Source of the DNA: Aurantiochytrium sp. KH105 | Lineage: Eukaryota > Sar > Bigyra > Thraustochytrida > Thraustochytriidae | Direction: 5' to 3' | DNA: 64,000 bases | NCBI GenBank assembly: GCA_003116975.1 | Contig: BGKB01000102.1 | Location: forward strand, 62,001-126,000 | Shown: one piece after another, positions 9,508 to 19,203 of the stretch | Position numbering within the stretch: position 1 is the first letter of the stretch | How the letters are laid out: each line of letters begins with the position of its first letter | Translations under genes and position numbers: made by a program | The notes under the pieces: model-generated | Seen by the model: only the letters and a program-made list of their open reading frames with translations | Told to the model about the DNA's origin: nothing | Database searches by the model: none

Positions 9508-11718
9508 ATGAAGCGCCAAGCTCTGTTCGGACAATGGAAGACTCCGCCCCAGGTTCTCTATCCGTCGTCCGGCTCCGGCATGAAAAAATCTACATCTATG
9601 CCAGCATTCAACACCAACAACGGACCAGCACGCATGGACCTCGGCGACGGCTCGAACGAAGGCGCTGGACCTGGCATTGGTGCATCGCACGTATCACCAT
9701 CGTACCCTCTTGATGACGGTCAAGACTTTGGCGACAGCTTCCTGGGTTACGACCTCGATGATGCAGGCGTTGCGTCATCGCAAACTCCGCCCACGCCCGT
9801 TCCGTATCATGCCGCGGGCATGTCCGGTCACGGAGGAGGCATGCCTGGTCACCGCTACCCCGGTGGTCCTAATGGTGCATCCTCTGCCGCTGGAGGGGCC
9901 GCTGGCTTTGCGGGCCCTGGCCTGCCCCCCAACGACATGCGCAAGGTGATGTCTCAGCAGGATCTCCACTCTCAGGCTCCGTGGCCAAACAGCCCAGAGA
10001 GTATGATGGACGTGTCTGCGAACGCAGCAAATGCTGCTGCCCATCAGCGCGGTGGCCAGGTTAGATTGGGCCTCCTCAAGTACGGTTCAGGCCGCCAACA
10101 ACCAGGTGCTTCGGGGCCCTACGGTCTCGCCTCGCCATCTACATCCCTCTCCGGGTCACCCATGCCCGTCTCGCCCAGCTCGCCGCAAGATGCGAGTGAC
10201 GGCTCCGGACACAGATCGCCGCGCGGGTCGCGAGGTACCGGCAAGCGCCGTGGCGAAAGGCTCGACCCTTCTGTCATCAGCGAGTCCTCGTCACATGCCC
10301 CGCCAGCCGCCAGTGGATACACCAACCCGAGGCATTCTCTCTTGTCGCAGAACGGCATGACATTCTCTTCGTCAATGCCGAGTCCCTCGGCAACAAGCCC
10401 CTATGCGGACGATGACTCGATGATGTCCGTGAGCGGCGATAACTCAGACAGGCGCGAAAAACGTCTTGCGCGTAACCGCGCCTCGGCCAAGATGCGCCGG
10501 CTCAAGAAGAAGACTATGACAGACTCGCTCGAGCTCGAAGTCAAGGACCTCTTGCGCAATATCGAATTCCTTCGACTCTTGGACACCAGACGACAGACGG
10601 GCACCGGGAAGGGGGCCACAGGCAGCCGCGCAAGCGCGCAGAGTAGCGGTCTTGGCACAACGGCATGTCCTTTCTCCTCGCAGGACATGCGCGACGCCTA
10701 TGTGGCCTCGCGACAGCCCATGCCCATTTTCGATGAGCCCGGTATGGCCCCCAAGCCTCCCGCGGGTGCAAAGAAAACCCAAGAGGAGGAGGACGCCGCT
10801 GCCGTGCAGCAGCGCATCGAAGAAGAACTGGCCACTATCGACGATTCAGAGTTGTACAGAATGTTCTGGAAGAGCCTCGTGGCCGGCCCCACGCAGGACA
10901 TGAGCGTATCGCGCCCACGTCGAAGGACTGCTACTGAAATGTTCACTGATTGGCAGACCGGCTGGCTTGACTACGTGCGTTCTTCGGGTGCCGAGAACGG
11001 AGCCATGTACCTACTTTTGGCGGACCGTCTTGCCGTTTCCGAAGCGGCCACACGGGCAACCAGTGTCCGTCGCAACACGGGCAAAAATCTATACTACCGC
11101 AAGCCAATGCCTGCTGGCATGCCTGGCGGTGCTGGCGTTGGAGCAGGTCTGGACCTCCACGCAGACGCCGACGAGCTTCCGCCCGCCTCGCTCTCTGCGC
11201 CCGCCAACAACACGACTACCGCCCCGCCCAAACCCAAGGGCGCCAGCGCTCGCCGTGGTGGCTCGGGCGCTTTCACGCAGCCTCGCAAGGTCCCCGGAAT
11301 GGATATGATGCCACGAAGTAACTTGTACTCTGACGGCGGGGCCATTCCCGATGTCGACAAGATCGACCCGCCTCAATCTCCTGCGGATGTCCAGAAGCGC
11401 ATCGAGGCGCTACGCAAGGACCTGCAAAACACCGTACATTTTACCGACGACCAGCGCGCTCAAATTCGCCAGCTTTCAACGGGCATGCAAAAGGAGCAGA
11501 TTTGTCTCCAAGCCTTTGAGCGCATCATCACATCTCTTGCCGCCAATGAATGGCTCATGTTTCCTGCCATTGAGGAAATTCACGAGGGTTTCCGCGGAGT
11601 TCTGCACGCGTCCCAGATGGAAAAGTTCAAGGCATGGTCCATGCGCAATCTTGAGGCGATTCGTTCCCTTGACATTGTTCCGCCGAGGACCACGCAGCAG
11701 TCTTACACAAACCTCTAA
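9508..11718 (+). CDS. bZIP transcription factor, 736 aa
   Basis: A single-exon nuclear DNA-binding protein. The basic region starts near residue 314 and contains the core RNRASAKMRRLKKK around 322-335. It has the invariant Asn (N323) and, eight residues later, the invariant Arg (R331). A short zipper with spaced Leu/Ile follows (about 340-365). The N-terminal 300 residues are Ser/Gly/Pro-rich and disordered, as in many activation regions. The last about 95 residues (FTDDQRAQIRQLSTGM onward) form a predicted helical region rich in Leu and aromatic residues, separate from the bZIP. At the position usually held by Cys or Ser just before the final basic-region Arg, this protein has Arg. ATG at 9508, in the context GCGAAAATGA. 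Target genes are unknown. Confidence 0.88.
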   Translation: MKRQALFGQWKTPPQVLYPSSGSGMKKSTSMPAFNTNNGPARMDLGDGSNEGAGPGIGASHVSPSYPLDDGQDFGDSFLGYDLDDAGVASSQTPPTPVPYHAAGMSGHGGGMPGHRYPGGPNGASSAAGGAAGFAGPGLPPNDMRKVMSQQDLHSQAPWPNSPESMMDVSANAANAAAHQRGGQVRLGLLKYGSGRQQPGASGPYGLASPSTSLSGSPMPVSPSSPQDASDGSGHRSPRGSRGTGKRRGERLDPSVISESSSHAPPAASGYTNPRHSLLSQNGMTFSSSMPSPSATSPYADDDSMMSVSGDNSDRREKRLARNRASAKMRRLKKKTMTDSLELEVKDLLRNIEFLRLLDTRRQTGTGKGATGSRASAQSSGLGTTACPFSSQDMRDAYVASRQPMPIFDEPGMAPKPPAGAKKTQEEEDAAAVQQRIEEELATIDDSELYRMFWKSLVAGPTQDMSVSRPRRRTATEMFTDWQTGWLDYVRSSGAENGAMYLLLADRLAVSEAATRATSVRRNTGKNLYYRKPMPAGMPGGAGVGAGLDLHADADELPPASLSAPANNTTTAPPKPKGASARRGGSGAFTQPRKVPGMDMMPRSNLYSDGGAIPDVDKIDPPQSPADVQKRIEALRKDLQNTVHFTDDQRAQIRQLSTGMQKEQICLQAFERIITSLAANEWLMFPAIEEIHEGFRGVLHASQMEKFKAWSMRNLEAIRSLDIVPPRTTQQSYTNL

Positions 11719-12278
11719 ATCTGCCTTTCTTATTTGACTGAATTGCATCACTTCCTCTGCAGCTTGTTGTTCGTGTTGGCGTAAATGTCGTTTCGGAACG
11801 TAACGACAACTTTGCAAAACTTTGTTCTCTTTCATTTCTTTCGGAGATGCAAGCACAATGCACGCCAGCGTCCAGCACAAATCTCCCGAAAAAAATGAAT
11901 CTCATTGTTCCTTTCGTTGTAGCTTGTTGCAATCGTCAGTTCGAGCTGCACCGGCTGCATCGCAAAAAGATTCTTTTCAATGTTTCTGTCACAAAACGTC
12001 TGGATTGGTAAAATATGTTTTGACTTCAACCCTCATTTTCAAAGTTTGCAGGGCTCTCGATTCAACCAAATTTCATCGCAAAAAAAAATCAAAAGAAAAG
12101 AAAGGGGGGGGGAGATTTTCAATCTGCCATGCACGCTCGCGGTCTGTCTGAGACATGAATCAGGATTTGTTTCTTTGGAAGGTTTGAGATGTCGAAAATA
12201 AGGACTATCTAGCTAGCTAGTCGTTGGGTGCTTTCAGGACAAAATGGGGAAAAGGAGGCTCGCTCATAATACCTTTGT
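11719..12278. other. Convergent 3' spacer
   Basis: A 560-base A/T-richer spacer between the convergent bZIP and opine-dehydrogenase genes. It has a poly-A/purine tract and a short G run near 12080-12112. Probably two 3' UTRs; no gene is visible. Confidence 0.6.
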
Positions 12279-13743
12279 TTAGCGACGACCCTTGTCGAGG
12301 TTCTTCTCGTCAAGACCGTACGCAGAGGGAAGAATGCACTCGCCGGCATCCTTGCCAGTGATCTTGCCATCCTCACTAATGTAGTCCTTGTTCACGAGAG
12401 CCTGGTTCCAACGGCCGATCGCAATCATCGTCGGCACCTCCACGCCGAGCATGTTGGCGATATCGATAAAGGTCGTCACGCCCTATTCATTATTTCCCCC
12501 CAAGACAAATGGGTTGGTTCAAGACACACCAATACCCAATGATCATTAAAACACGTTAGCTGTGCCTGGCTCTCCTCGAACAAAATGTCAAATCATACAA
12601 GCAGAGCTTGCGGTGAGAAAACTTACAAAGCTGAGATCGGTCTCAAAGAATTTGTGCGCGACAATGGGAACAACCTTGCCGTCCTCAAGGGTCTTGTACG
12701 GGATGTTGTGCGAGCCAAAAGCCTTGTTGGTACGCACAGTGGTGGCCGTCGTCGAGGTGTCCTCGACCTGGTCCTTGTAGTTCTCAATGATGCAGCTGCG
12801 CAGACGAAAGTCCTCGTGGAGGTGCTTGTTCTCCGGGTAATGCACCTTGAGCGCATCAACGATGGCCACAAGCTCGTCATCGAACTTGCACAGCGCATCG
12901 GCAGAGGAGTCAGTGAGCTCGGCGTAGATGCGCACGGGAACCGAGTCCTTGTCGTAGCCGGTCTTGCCGTCCCAGTCCTTGAACAGCCCGTAGAGGATGG
13001 GCGGGTGCAGGGAAGACTGCAAAGGCGCGCACAAAAACCAAAAAAAAGAGACAAAGCGGGTACGTCATTGGAAAGGAAAAGGTCAGTCTCAAGTTGCGTA
13101 GCGCACCGAAAACTTGGGGCCAGTGGAATGATGATGGGGAACTTACGTTGTTGGGCCAGAGGGTGGAGGCCAAAAAGTCCGTGTCGCGGACGTCGGGGAT
13201 CTTGAGGATGTCCTGCATGATCTTCTTGACGCCGTGCTCATCCTTGCCATCCTCCGTGGCGATGCGGAGCATGCGCTTAGCGCCAAAGACGACGCCGGTC
13301 TCGCCGTACTTGCGCGTACCGCAGCACCACGGGATGAGCTGGGTGCCGAAGATGACGTAGTTGCCCTTGCCGAGGGCGTCAGCGCACACCCAGTTGAAGC
13401 CACCGTAGGCGCAGATGCTGCCGACGAAGACCTTCTTCTCGCGGTTCAGGTGCGGCGCTACCTTCTCCTTGAGCACCTCCGGGTTGTGGTGGATCGGGAT
13501 GCCCGCGATGAAGATGAGGTCCGACTGCGGGATGCAGGCGGCCGGGTCGCTTGTCACGAGATCCACTTCGGCCTCCATCTTCTCCACGCCCTCGAGGTAC
13601 TCCTTGTCCTCATTGTCGAAGCCGACGGTCTTGGACCATGCCTCCGGCTTGCGGGTCAGGATCGCCACCTCGTGCCCGGCCTTCTTGGCCAGCGTCGCGA
13701 AGATGGGCGTCGAGTTGCCGCCGCCGATCACCGTCACGTACAT
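12279..13743 (-). CDS. NAD(P)-dependent opine (octopine/nopaline) dehydrogenase family, 396 aa, three exons
   Basis: Exons (minus strand) are 13743-13147, 13016-12627 and 12482-12279. Both introns (130 and 144 bases) have GTAAGT donors, end in CAG or TAG, and are in phase 0. The ATG at 13743 begins MYVTVIGGGNSTP, a Rossmann nucleotide-binding loop. The frame upstream of it is SER-rich low complexity, so I reject a longer start. Joining exons 1 and 2 gives WPNNSSLHPPILYG. This is the conserved Asn...His-Pro block at the start of the family's C-terminal domain, and its His is the expected catalytic base. The total of 396 residues matches the usual 350-410. The enzymes reductively join an amino acid and a 2-oxo acid, with NAD(P)H. 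The actual substrates cannot be read here. The gene is divergent from the cyclodeaminase gene. Confidence 0.88.
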
Positions 13744-13885
13744 CTTGCCCTTGGCTTTTGTCTTCCTCCTGCGCTCCCTCTCGCTCGCTCCTTCGCTCGC
13801 TCTCGACTCGCTGCGCTCCGCAATCTGATCTGGTTGATGCCAATCTGGAGCACGCACGCCTTGTGCATCTTCGTCATCAAAAGCA

Positions 13886-13944
13886 GAGACACAGAGAGAC
13901 ACACAGAGAGAGAGAGAGAATGAGAGAGAGAGAGGGAGAGAGAA
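13886..13944. repeat. (AG)n-rich microsatellite
   Basis: Imperfect GA/CACA dinucleotide repeats just upstream of the opine dehydrogenase start codon, on the template side of its 5' UTR. Confidence 0.85.
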
Positions 13945-14090
13945 GTGCGCGCGCACGCGCAGCCGCACATCGCGCCCGCAAGTCAGGAATCGCGCCGCGG
14001 CAAGTGCGCTATCGCCCCATTATCGACTTTGCCCCGCTCGAAGCCCACTTGCGCGCATGCGCTTACTTCCTCAGCCGAATCGCGGATCGA

Positions 14091-14102
14091 GGCCCCCGAT
14101 CG
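14091..14102 (+). promoter_or_regulatory. GGCCCCCGATYG motif, copy 2
   Basis: GGCCCCCGATCG, identical to the copy at 18751-18762. It lies about 350 bases upstream of the opine dehydrogenase ATG and about 290 upstream of the cyclodeaminase ATG, next to GATCGA, which makes it part of a partial inverted repeat. Confidence 0.5.
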
Positions 14103-14387
14103 GCCCGCCGAGGCACTTAAATAGGAGACCCTGATTTGGGCACCCAATTAAGTCGCTGTTCTTTCTTTTATTTCCTTTTCTTTTCTTTCCTTTTCTTTTC
14201 ATTCCTTTTCTTTTCTTTTCTTTCTGCTTTTCTTCTCTTTTCTCTCTTCTTTCTTGGCTTCTTCTTCTTCATCGAAGTCTGGATTTGCGTTGCGACGAAC
14301 GAGCAAAAGAGGATTGATTGACAGGACGCGAGCGCAGCGAGCGAGCGAGAGAGCGAGCGGGAGAGGGCGAGGAAGAAGGACGGAGGG

Positions 14388-15324
14388 ATGATGAAGGCCG
14401 GAGATGCTGTCATTGGCAAGTTCGTGAGCCAGTTGGCCTCGAAGGTACGTTTCGTCGCGGTCGAGGACGGGGAGGAGGAGAGATGGAGTGAAGGTGAAGT
14501 TTCCTTTTCATGGGTGGTGGTCGAGCGAGCGAGCGAGCGAGGTCTGGGACTGACAACGAGCGAAACGATGCTGACTTGCACGGCGATGACGAATTAAATT
14601 GCGGACTTGACTTTGACGTCCGAATCGATCCTGGGCGACGTATATGCATGTCGTAACGTGACGCAACATGCGCGAAGGTGCCGACGCCGGTAAGTGACAA
14701 ACGAACAAGATGAGACAAGATGACATAAAATTGGAATGGAATGAAAACGTTGTTCTTTCACGAATCGAAAATAGCTAACCCAAATGCAAACAAACGTGAT
14801 GTGTACAGGGAGGAGGCGCTGCTGCCGCTGTTGCCGCAAGCCTGGGTGCTGCCAGCGGAAGCATGGCAGCAATCTACACGACTTCAAAGAAGTTCCGTGA
14901 GAATGGCACCGCCGAGCAAGCCGAAAAGCTGGCCACCGAGCTTGAGCAGGCCGCGATGCAATGCCTCACCGTGGCTGACGAGGACGCCGAGGCTTACGCG
15001 AACCTTCAAAAGACCTGGAAGAAGGACTCGGGTCTTTCGAGCGAGGAGGTCGAGAAAATCAAGAGCGATGCTCTTGACGTCCCCGTGCGACTTGTCAACA
15101 CTTGCCACGCTCATGCCAAGGCTGTACATGAGTTTCTCCCCATTTGCAACCCGCAAATCATCTCGGATGCCAAGGTCGCAATCCACCTGCTTGCGGGTGG
15201 AGCGCGTGCCGCCTACCAGACGGCTCTCGTGAACAGCCCCAACGATGAGGTCCGTGCTTCGCTTGAGAAGACCCTCGCGGAAATCTCTATCTTCGAGGCC
15301 GCCTGCCTGCCAAAGCAAGAGTAG
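14388..15324 (+). CDS. Cyclodeaminase-domain protein (FTCD C-terminal domain type), 190 aa, two exons
   Basis: Exon 1 is 14388-14444 (19 codons) and exon 2 is 14809-15324. The 364-base intron has a GTACGT donor and ACAG acceptor and is in phase 0. The join gives ...SQLASKGGGAAAVAASLGA, the glycine/alanine-rich block that opens the formiminotransferase-cyclodeaminase C-terminal domain. This join supports the intron. Further family features are VADEDAEAYANL in the middle, VPVRLVNTCHAHAK, and SDAKVAIHLLAGGARAAYQ towards the end. The family converts 5-formimino-THF to 5,10-methenyl-THF and ammonia, feeding one-carbon units from histidine breakdown; some stand-alone members act as cyclohydrolases. 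The transferase domain present in animal FTCD is absent. An ATG doublet starts the ORF; either could be used. Confidence 0.85.
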
Positions 15325-15612
15325 ATACAGTCTGCCGCGTGCAGCCATAATGAATGGGCAAAATGATTGATTCGATATTGTGAGCTGATGACCATGCGTA
15401 TGTGTGTCAAGGGACAAAAAAAAAGAAAGCGCTGTTCATTTTCTTACTTCAGATCTCGATCGAAGATCTGATTGCAAGCAGATGAAAGATCTTACACAAG
15501 ATCGACCATTAAATTGAGCGAGCGCAATTGAGAAAACGACGAAAAACATAGTAGTTTTGAATGTAGACATACATCTGCGTCTTAATCAGAGATTTGCCAA
15601 CGTAAAGATCGC
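15325..15612. other. Convergent 3' spacer with AGATCT inverted repeat
   Basis: A 288-base spacer between convergent genes. AGATCTCGATCGAAGATCT (15451-15469) is a near-perfect palindrome, and a further AGATCT follows at about 15487. It may be a transcript-end hairpin or chance. No gene is seen. Confidence 0.5.
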
Positions 15613-18372
15613 TCACTCGTCCGCCTCAGCTTCAAGCATGATGCTGGCAATCTTCTGCTCAAGATTAAGCCTTGCGGAACCGCCGCCATTGGAGGCAAAT
15701 TCAGAGGACGGCGAGGACGAGGAAGACGGTGCAACCTCGCGATCAATCGCATTATCTTGCTTCTTTGTCGACTCGCTTGAGATGCCGTCATTCGCGCTCG
15801 CCGCAGAACCATTTGTGTCCGACTTTGAAAGCTCCTTTTCAATGGCGCTGGAACGCACGGCTTCCGAAGTCGTAGAAGACACGTTCTCGCCAGGCTTGAC
15901 ACCATTTGCACTAGACGTTGCTGCATCCTTGACCCCCGTGTTTACGCCGTTTGCTTCTGACGGCTTTACACCATTTGTCTTTGGTGCTGATTCAGCTTTG
16001 ACATTGGCCGCGACAGCCGCCTGATCAGCCTGACGGGATCTTCCCAAGGTTGACTTCTTTGGATCCTCCGCGACGGCGTGCGAGGAAACCTGGTCTCCCT
16101 CTGGCTTCGGTGTTGTCTTGGCTTTGGAAGCGGAGGAGGCTGCAGACTTGCTTTGCGCTGCCACGCGATCCAAATAAGAAAGACCCTTGAATGAAGAGGA
16201 GTTAGACTTGGGCGACGGTTGAGTCGGCTTGGACTGCGATTGCGACGGGGAGACTGCCGAAGAAGCCGGAGGCGAAAGCTGCGGTGCAAAGGTGCACTCA
16301 CGAAGAGCAGCCTCTTCACGCTGACGCTCGAGCGCCTCGTGCTTTTCCGAAAGCGTTTTGGTGTCGGCGAGACGGTCCCAAATGGGTTTGGTATTCTTTG
16401 AAGCGGAAGAAACACTCGACTGCACATTGGACGAGATTTGTGGCTTGAAGGTGCATGCAGCAAGTTCGGCTGCTTCCCGCTGGCGCGCAAGCTCCTCCTC
16501 GCGCGCCTTTGCGAGTTTTGCCTCGCCGTTGAGGCGCTCCCAGATAGGAGCCGACGATGCTTTGCTGCCAGCGTCCGAAGCGGTGGTGGAAGCAGCCTTT
16601 GCCGCCGACCCGGATGACATTCTGCGATTGAGCACGGGTCGGAACGTGCACTCGCTGAGTTCGCGCTGTTTCCGCATTTCTTCGCGAACCTCGCGCACGC
16701 CCTCGTTCTCCTTGGAGAGACGATCCCAAAAGGGCTTTGATGCAGATCCCGAACCCGCGGCCCCAGCAGAGGCTCTCCGTGCAGACCCAGGGCGCGTATT
16801 TGGCGTGAAAGTACATTCCTTGAGCTCCTCGATGGCCACGGTGTCCTCGCGCGAGGTAGCGCTGGCAGGAGGAGCTTTCGGTGTTGCGAGTCTGTCAAAA
16901 ACCCCTGGACTCGGGGCGCGCTTTTTAGTTGCGCTCGATCCGCTGTTCGCGGAAGACGGTTCCTTTTCGCGCTCCTGCTGCCGAGTGGCCTCATTGTATA
17001 AGCGCTCGTGAATTGCACCTTGTGAAGGCGTACGCTGCGGCGTTGAGGGCCGCTTGGCTCCAGGAGCGGCAATGATGTTGGGCTGGAAGGTGAGTTCCTC
17101 CTTTTCCTTTTCGAGGTGCTCCTTGCGCAGCTGCTCGCGCCGACGCTCAGACTCCTTCTGGTAGCGCGACAAACGCTCCTGAACGGCATCTGGCGATGGC
17201 GTCGGCCCCGCTCCCGAAGAGCGTCGTCGAGAATTGATGTTTGGCTGAAAGGTGCAGCCCTCCAGCTCGCGACGAGCCTGCGCCGCGGCAATGCGCGCCT
17301 CCTTCGCTTTTGCCTCCTCGTAGAGTTGAGCCATGCGGGCAGTTGGACCCGGGGAGTTGGCGCGCTTTGCCTTGCCGCGAGCGGTGATTTGGGGCTTAAA
17401 GGAGCACTCCTTGGCTTCCTCACGCAAACGGTTCTCCGCAAGACTTTTACGTTTCGCCTCGAGCGCCTTGGCGTTCGCGTACAGAGTTTCCGATCTGCGC
17501 GCAGGCGAAGGGGCGCTCTTGCGGGCGCCAGACCCGGGTGTCCCGTTGCTCGCGGCAACGTCTCCTGCTTTCGCGGCCTTGCGCGTCCAGTTTGTCTTTG
17601 GCGTGAACGTGCACGCCTCCTCCTCGTTAGCTCGCCGATGCATCTGGGCCTGGCGCGAAGCGGCGTCTGCGTACAGCATGTCGTACCGGGACTTGCCTGG
17701 CGTCGTCGCGCGGTTCTCGCGCTTCTTCTTGCTGCTGATCAGCTTTGGACTAAAGGTGGCTTCCCTCTGGATTGCTTCTTGTCGCTTGCGTTCCTGTTCA
17801 GCGCGCGAGCGAAGGGCCCGCTCGTACAGATGCGCTCCGGGCGAGGCGGGGCGGGCCTTCGTTTGCGACCCAGGTCGCGCCGTTGAAGACCGGGAAGTAG
17901 CTTCGCTTGGCGAGACGGGAGAGCTTGGTGACGCGTCGGCGTCGGCTGACGCTGCTGACGCGGCTGACGCGGGGGAGACTCTTCGCGAGGATGGAGTAGA
18001 ACCAGTCATTGGCGACTGGTCGCGTGGCACGCGCGTGGGCTTTCCAAGCCCTCTCGTCGCCGCTGATATCGGTGTCTTTGTAGCAGCTGCTGGCGGGGCC
18101 TTGACATCCTTCATGGGCGTCACGTTCTCATGCGGGTGTTGCTCCTGATCATGCGCAGGCACGATTGCCTCATGTGGAGTGTGCTTCGCTGCTTCGGGCT
18201 CTGCATTCGCGCCCGGCAATTTTGGGCTTCCCGCAAGACCCTCCCCGCTCGAAGTCTGCGAGCCGTCTCCATAGTCCACGTCCAGGCCGAGGAGATCGAC
18301 CTCCTCCTCCGACATTTGCCGCGTCAACGACCTCGCCGCCGCGTCCTCCATCTTCGCTGCAGTCTCGCTATT

Positions 18373-18422
<50 letters not shown>

Positions 18423-18528
18423 CCTGCTGCTGCCCCTGCCGCCGCCCCTGCCGCCGCTGCCCGTCGCGCGGCGGCGACGCCAGGTCCATCTCCATCACCC
18501 TGCGTATCTTGTCCTCCAGCGACGCCAT
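15613..18528 (-). CDS. CTFxP-repeat, coiled and low-complexity protein, 971 aa
   Basis: No enzymatic domain is recognised. Residues about 31-51 are polyglutamine, encoded by a CTG/CAG tract at 18371-18432. From about residue 255 to 745 the protein repeats a module of 50-70 residues: a basic Ser/Pro linker, a short block such as WDRLS or LYEEA, a charged helix rich in Glu/Arg, and then the core [EA]CTFxPxI. I count about nine cores, including ATFSPKL, CTFTPKT, CSFKPQI, CTFQPNI, LTFQPNI, CTFTPNT, CTFRPVL, CTFKPQI and CTFAPQL. Repeats with TFxP cores occur in uncharacterised, often cytoskeleton-associated, proteins of protists; a cytoskeletal role here is an inference. Both termini carry a similar amphipathic segment (LEDKIRRVMEMD at residue 4; LEQKIASIMLEAE at the end). 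Single exon; ATG at 18526-18528. Confidence 0.75.
18371..18432. repeat. (CTG)n tract encoding polyglutamine
   Basis: An almost pure CTG run on the + strand (CAG on the coding strand). It encodes the N-terminal polyglutamine of the CTFxP-repeat protein and is likely length-variable between strains. Confidence 0.9.
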
Positions 18529-19203
18529 CTCCCCCGCCGCGCCGCGCGGGCCGGAGCTCCGCGCCGAGCACGCGGGCCTCCGCTCCCTCCCCGCCGCCCC
18601 GCCGCCCCAGCTCCGCCGCGGCAGCCGCAGGCAGGGACCGCGCTCTGTGCGCGCCGGCGAGCCCGCTCTGCGCGCCGCGCTCGCGCTCCCTCTCGCAGAC
18701 GTTTCGCGCGCGGTCGGCGATAACGGGGCGGATCGATCGGGGGCCCCCGGGGCCCCCGATCGCGCCCGAAGAAACGTCCCTCCGGCCTCTCTTTACTGTT
18801 AGCTGGGGCGCCTTAGATAGGGCGCGAGGGAGACGGCGATGGAGGAGGGCGAGCATAACCTGCTCGAGGAGGGCGCGGAGAAGGGCGCGGAGAGCGGCGA
18901 GGAGAGCGGCGAGGAGGAGCGGCAGCGGGGGCGGCGGGAGCGGGAGCGGGAGCGAGCGCGAGCGCGAGCGCGGGGCGGCGGCGCGGGAAGGAGGGCTGGC
19001 GGGGAACGGGTGCGGAGGGAGGGGCGCGGGACTGGGGAACTCCGGCTCGAGCTGGAGCCCGCGAGCTTGCAGACCTTGAGCGACGCGACGCGACGCGACG
19101 CGGCGCGACGCGGCGCGCCTGAGCGTGCGAGCGTGCGGGGTGGCTTGCTTGGCCTGGCTGGCGACGCTGCGTGGCGGCAGGAGCGCGGAGGAGAGCAGGG
19201 AAG
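18529..19203. promoter_or_regulatory. Bidirectional promoter region, CTFxP protein / N-BAR protein
   Basis: 675 bases of extremely GC-rich DNA between divergent genes. It contains two opposed copies of the GGCCCCCGATCG motif (18734-18762). From about 18840 to 19110, the + strand is rich in GAG/GCG repeats; it probably includes 5' UTR of the BAR gene. Open frames here are Arg/Ala/Gly low complexity and are rejected as genes. Confidence 0.6.
18734..18762. promoter_or_regulatory. GGCCCCCGATYG motif, copies 3 and 4 as an inverted repeat
   Basis: CGATCGGGGGCC at 18734-18745 is the exact reverse complement of GGCCCCCGATCG at 18751-18762, separated by five bases (CCCGG). The arrangement is a near-perfect palindrome. 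It lies 206-234 bases upstream of the CTFxP-protein start and about 440-470 upstream of the BAR start. Confidence 0.55.

Larger units (their letters stand above)
13744..14387. promoter_or_regulatory. Bidirectional promoter region, opine dehydrogenase / cyclodeaminase
   Basis: A 644-base divergent intergenic region. It contains an AG-rich microsatellite (13886-13944), the shared motif GGCCCCCGATCG at 14091-14102, a TATA-like CTTAAATAGG near 14115, and a long pyrimidine-rich tract at about 14158-14260 that probably belongs to the 5' UTR of the + strand gene. Confidence 0.6.

Noticed and set aside
15966..17558. 530-codon minus-strand frame overlapping the CTFxP gene in another frame
   Set aside because: Arg/Ser/Pro-rich shadow; the overlapping frame has nine regular repeats.
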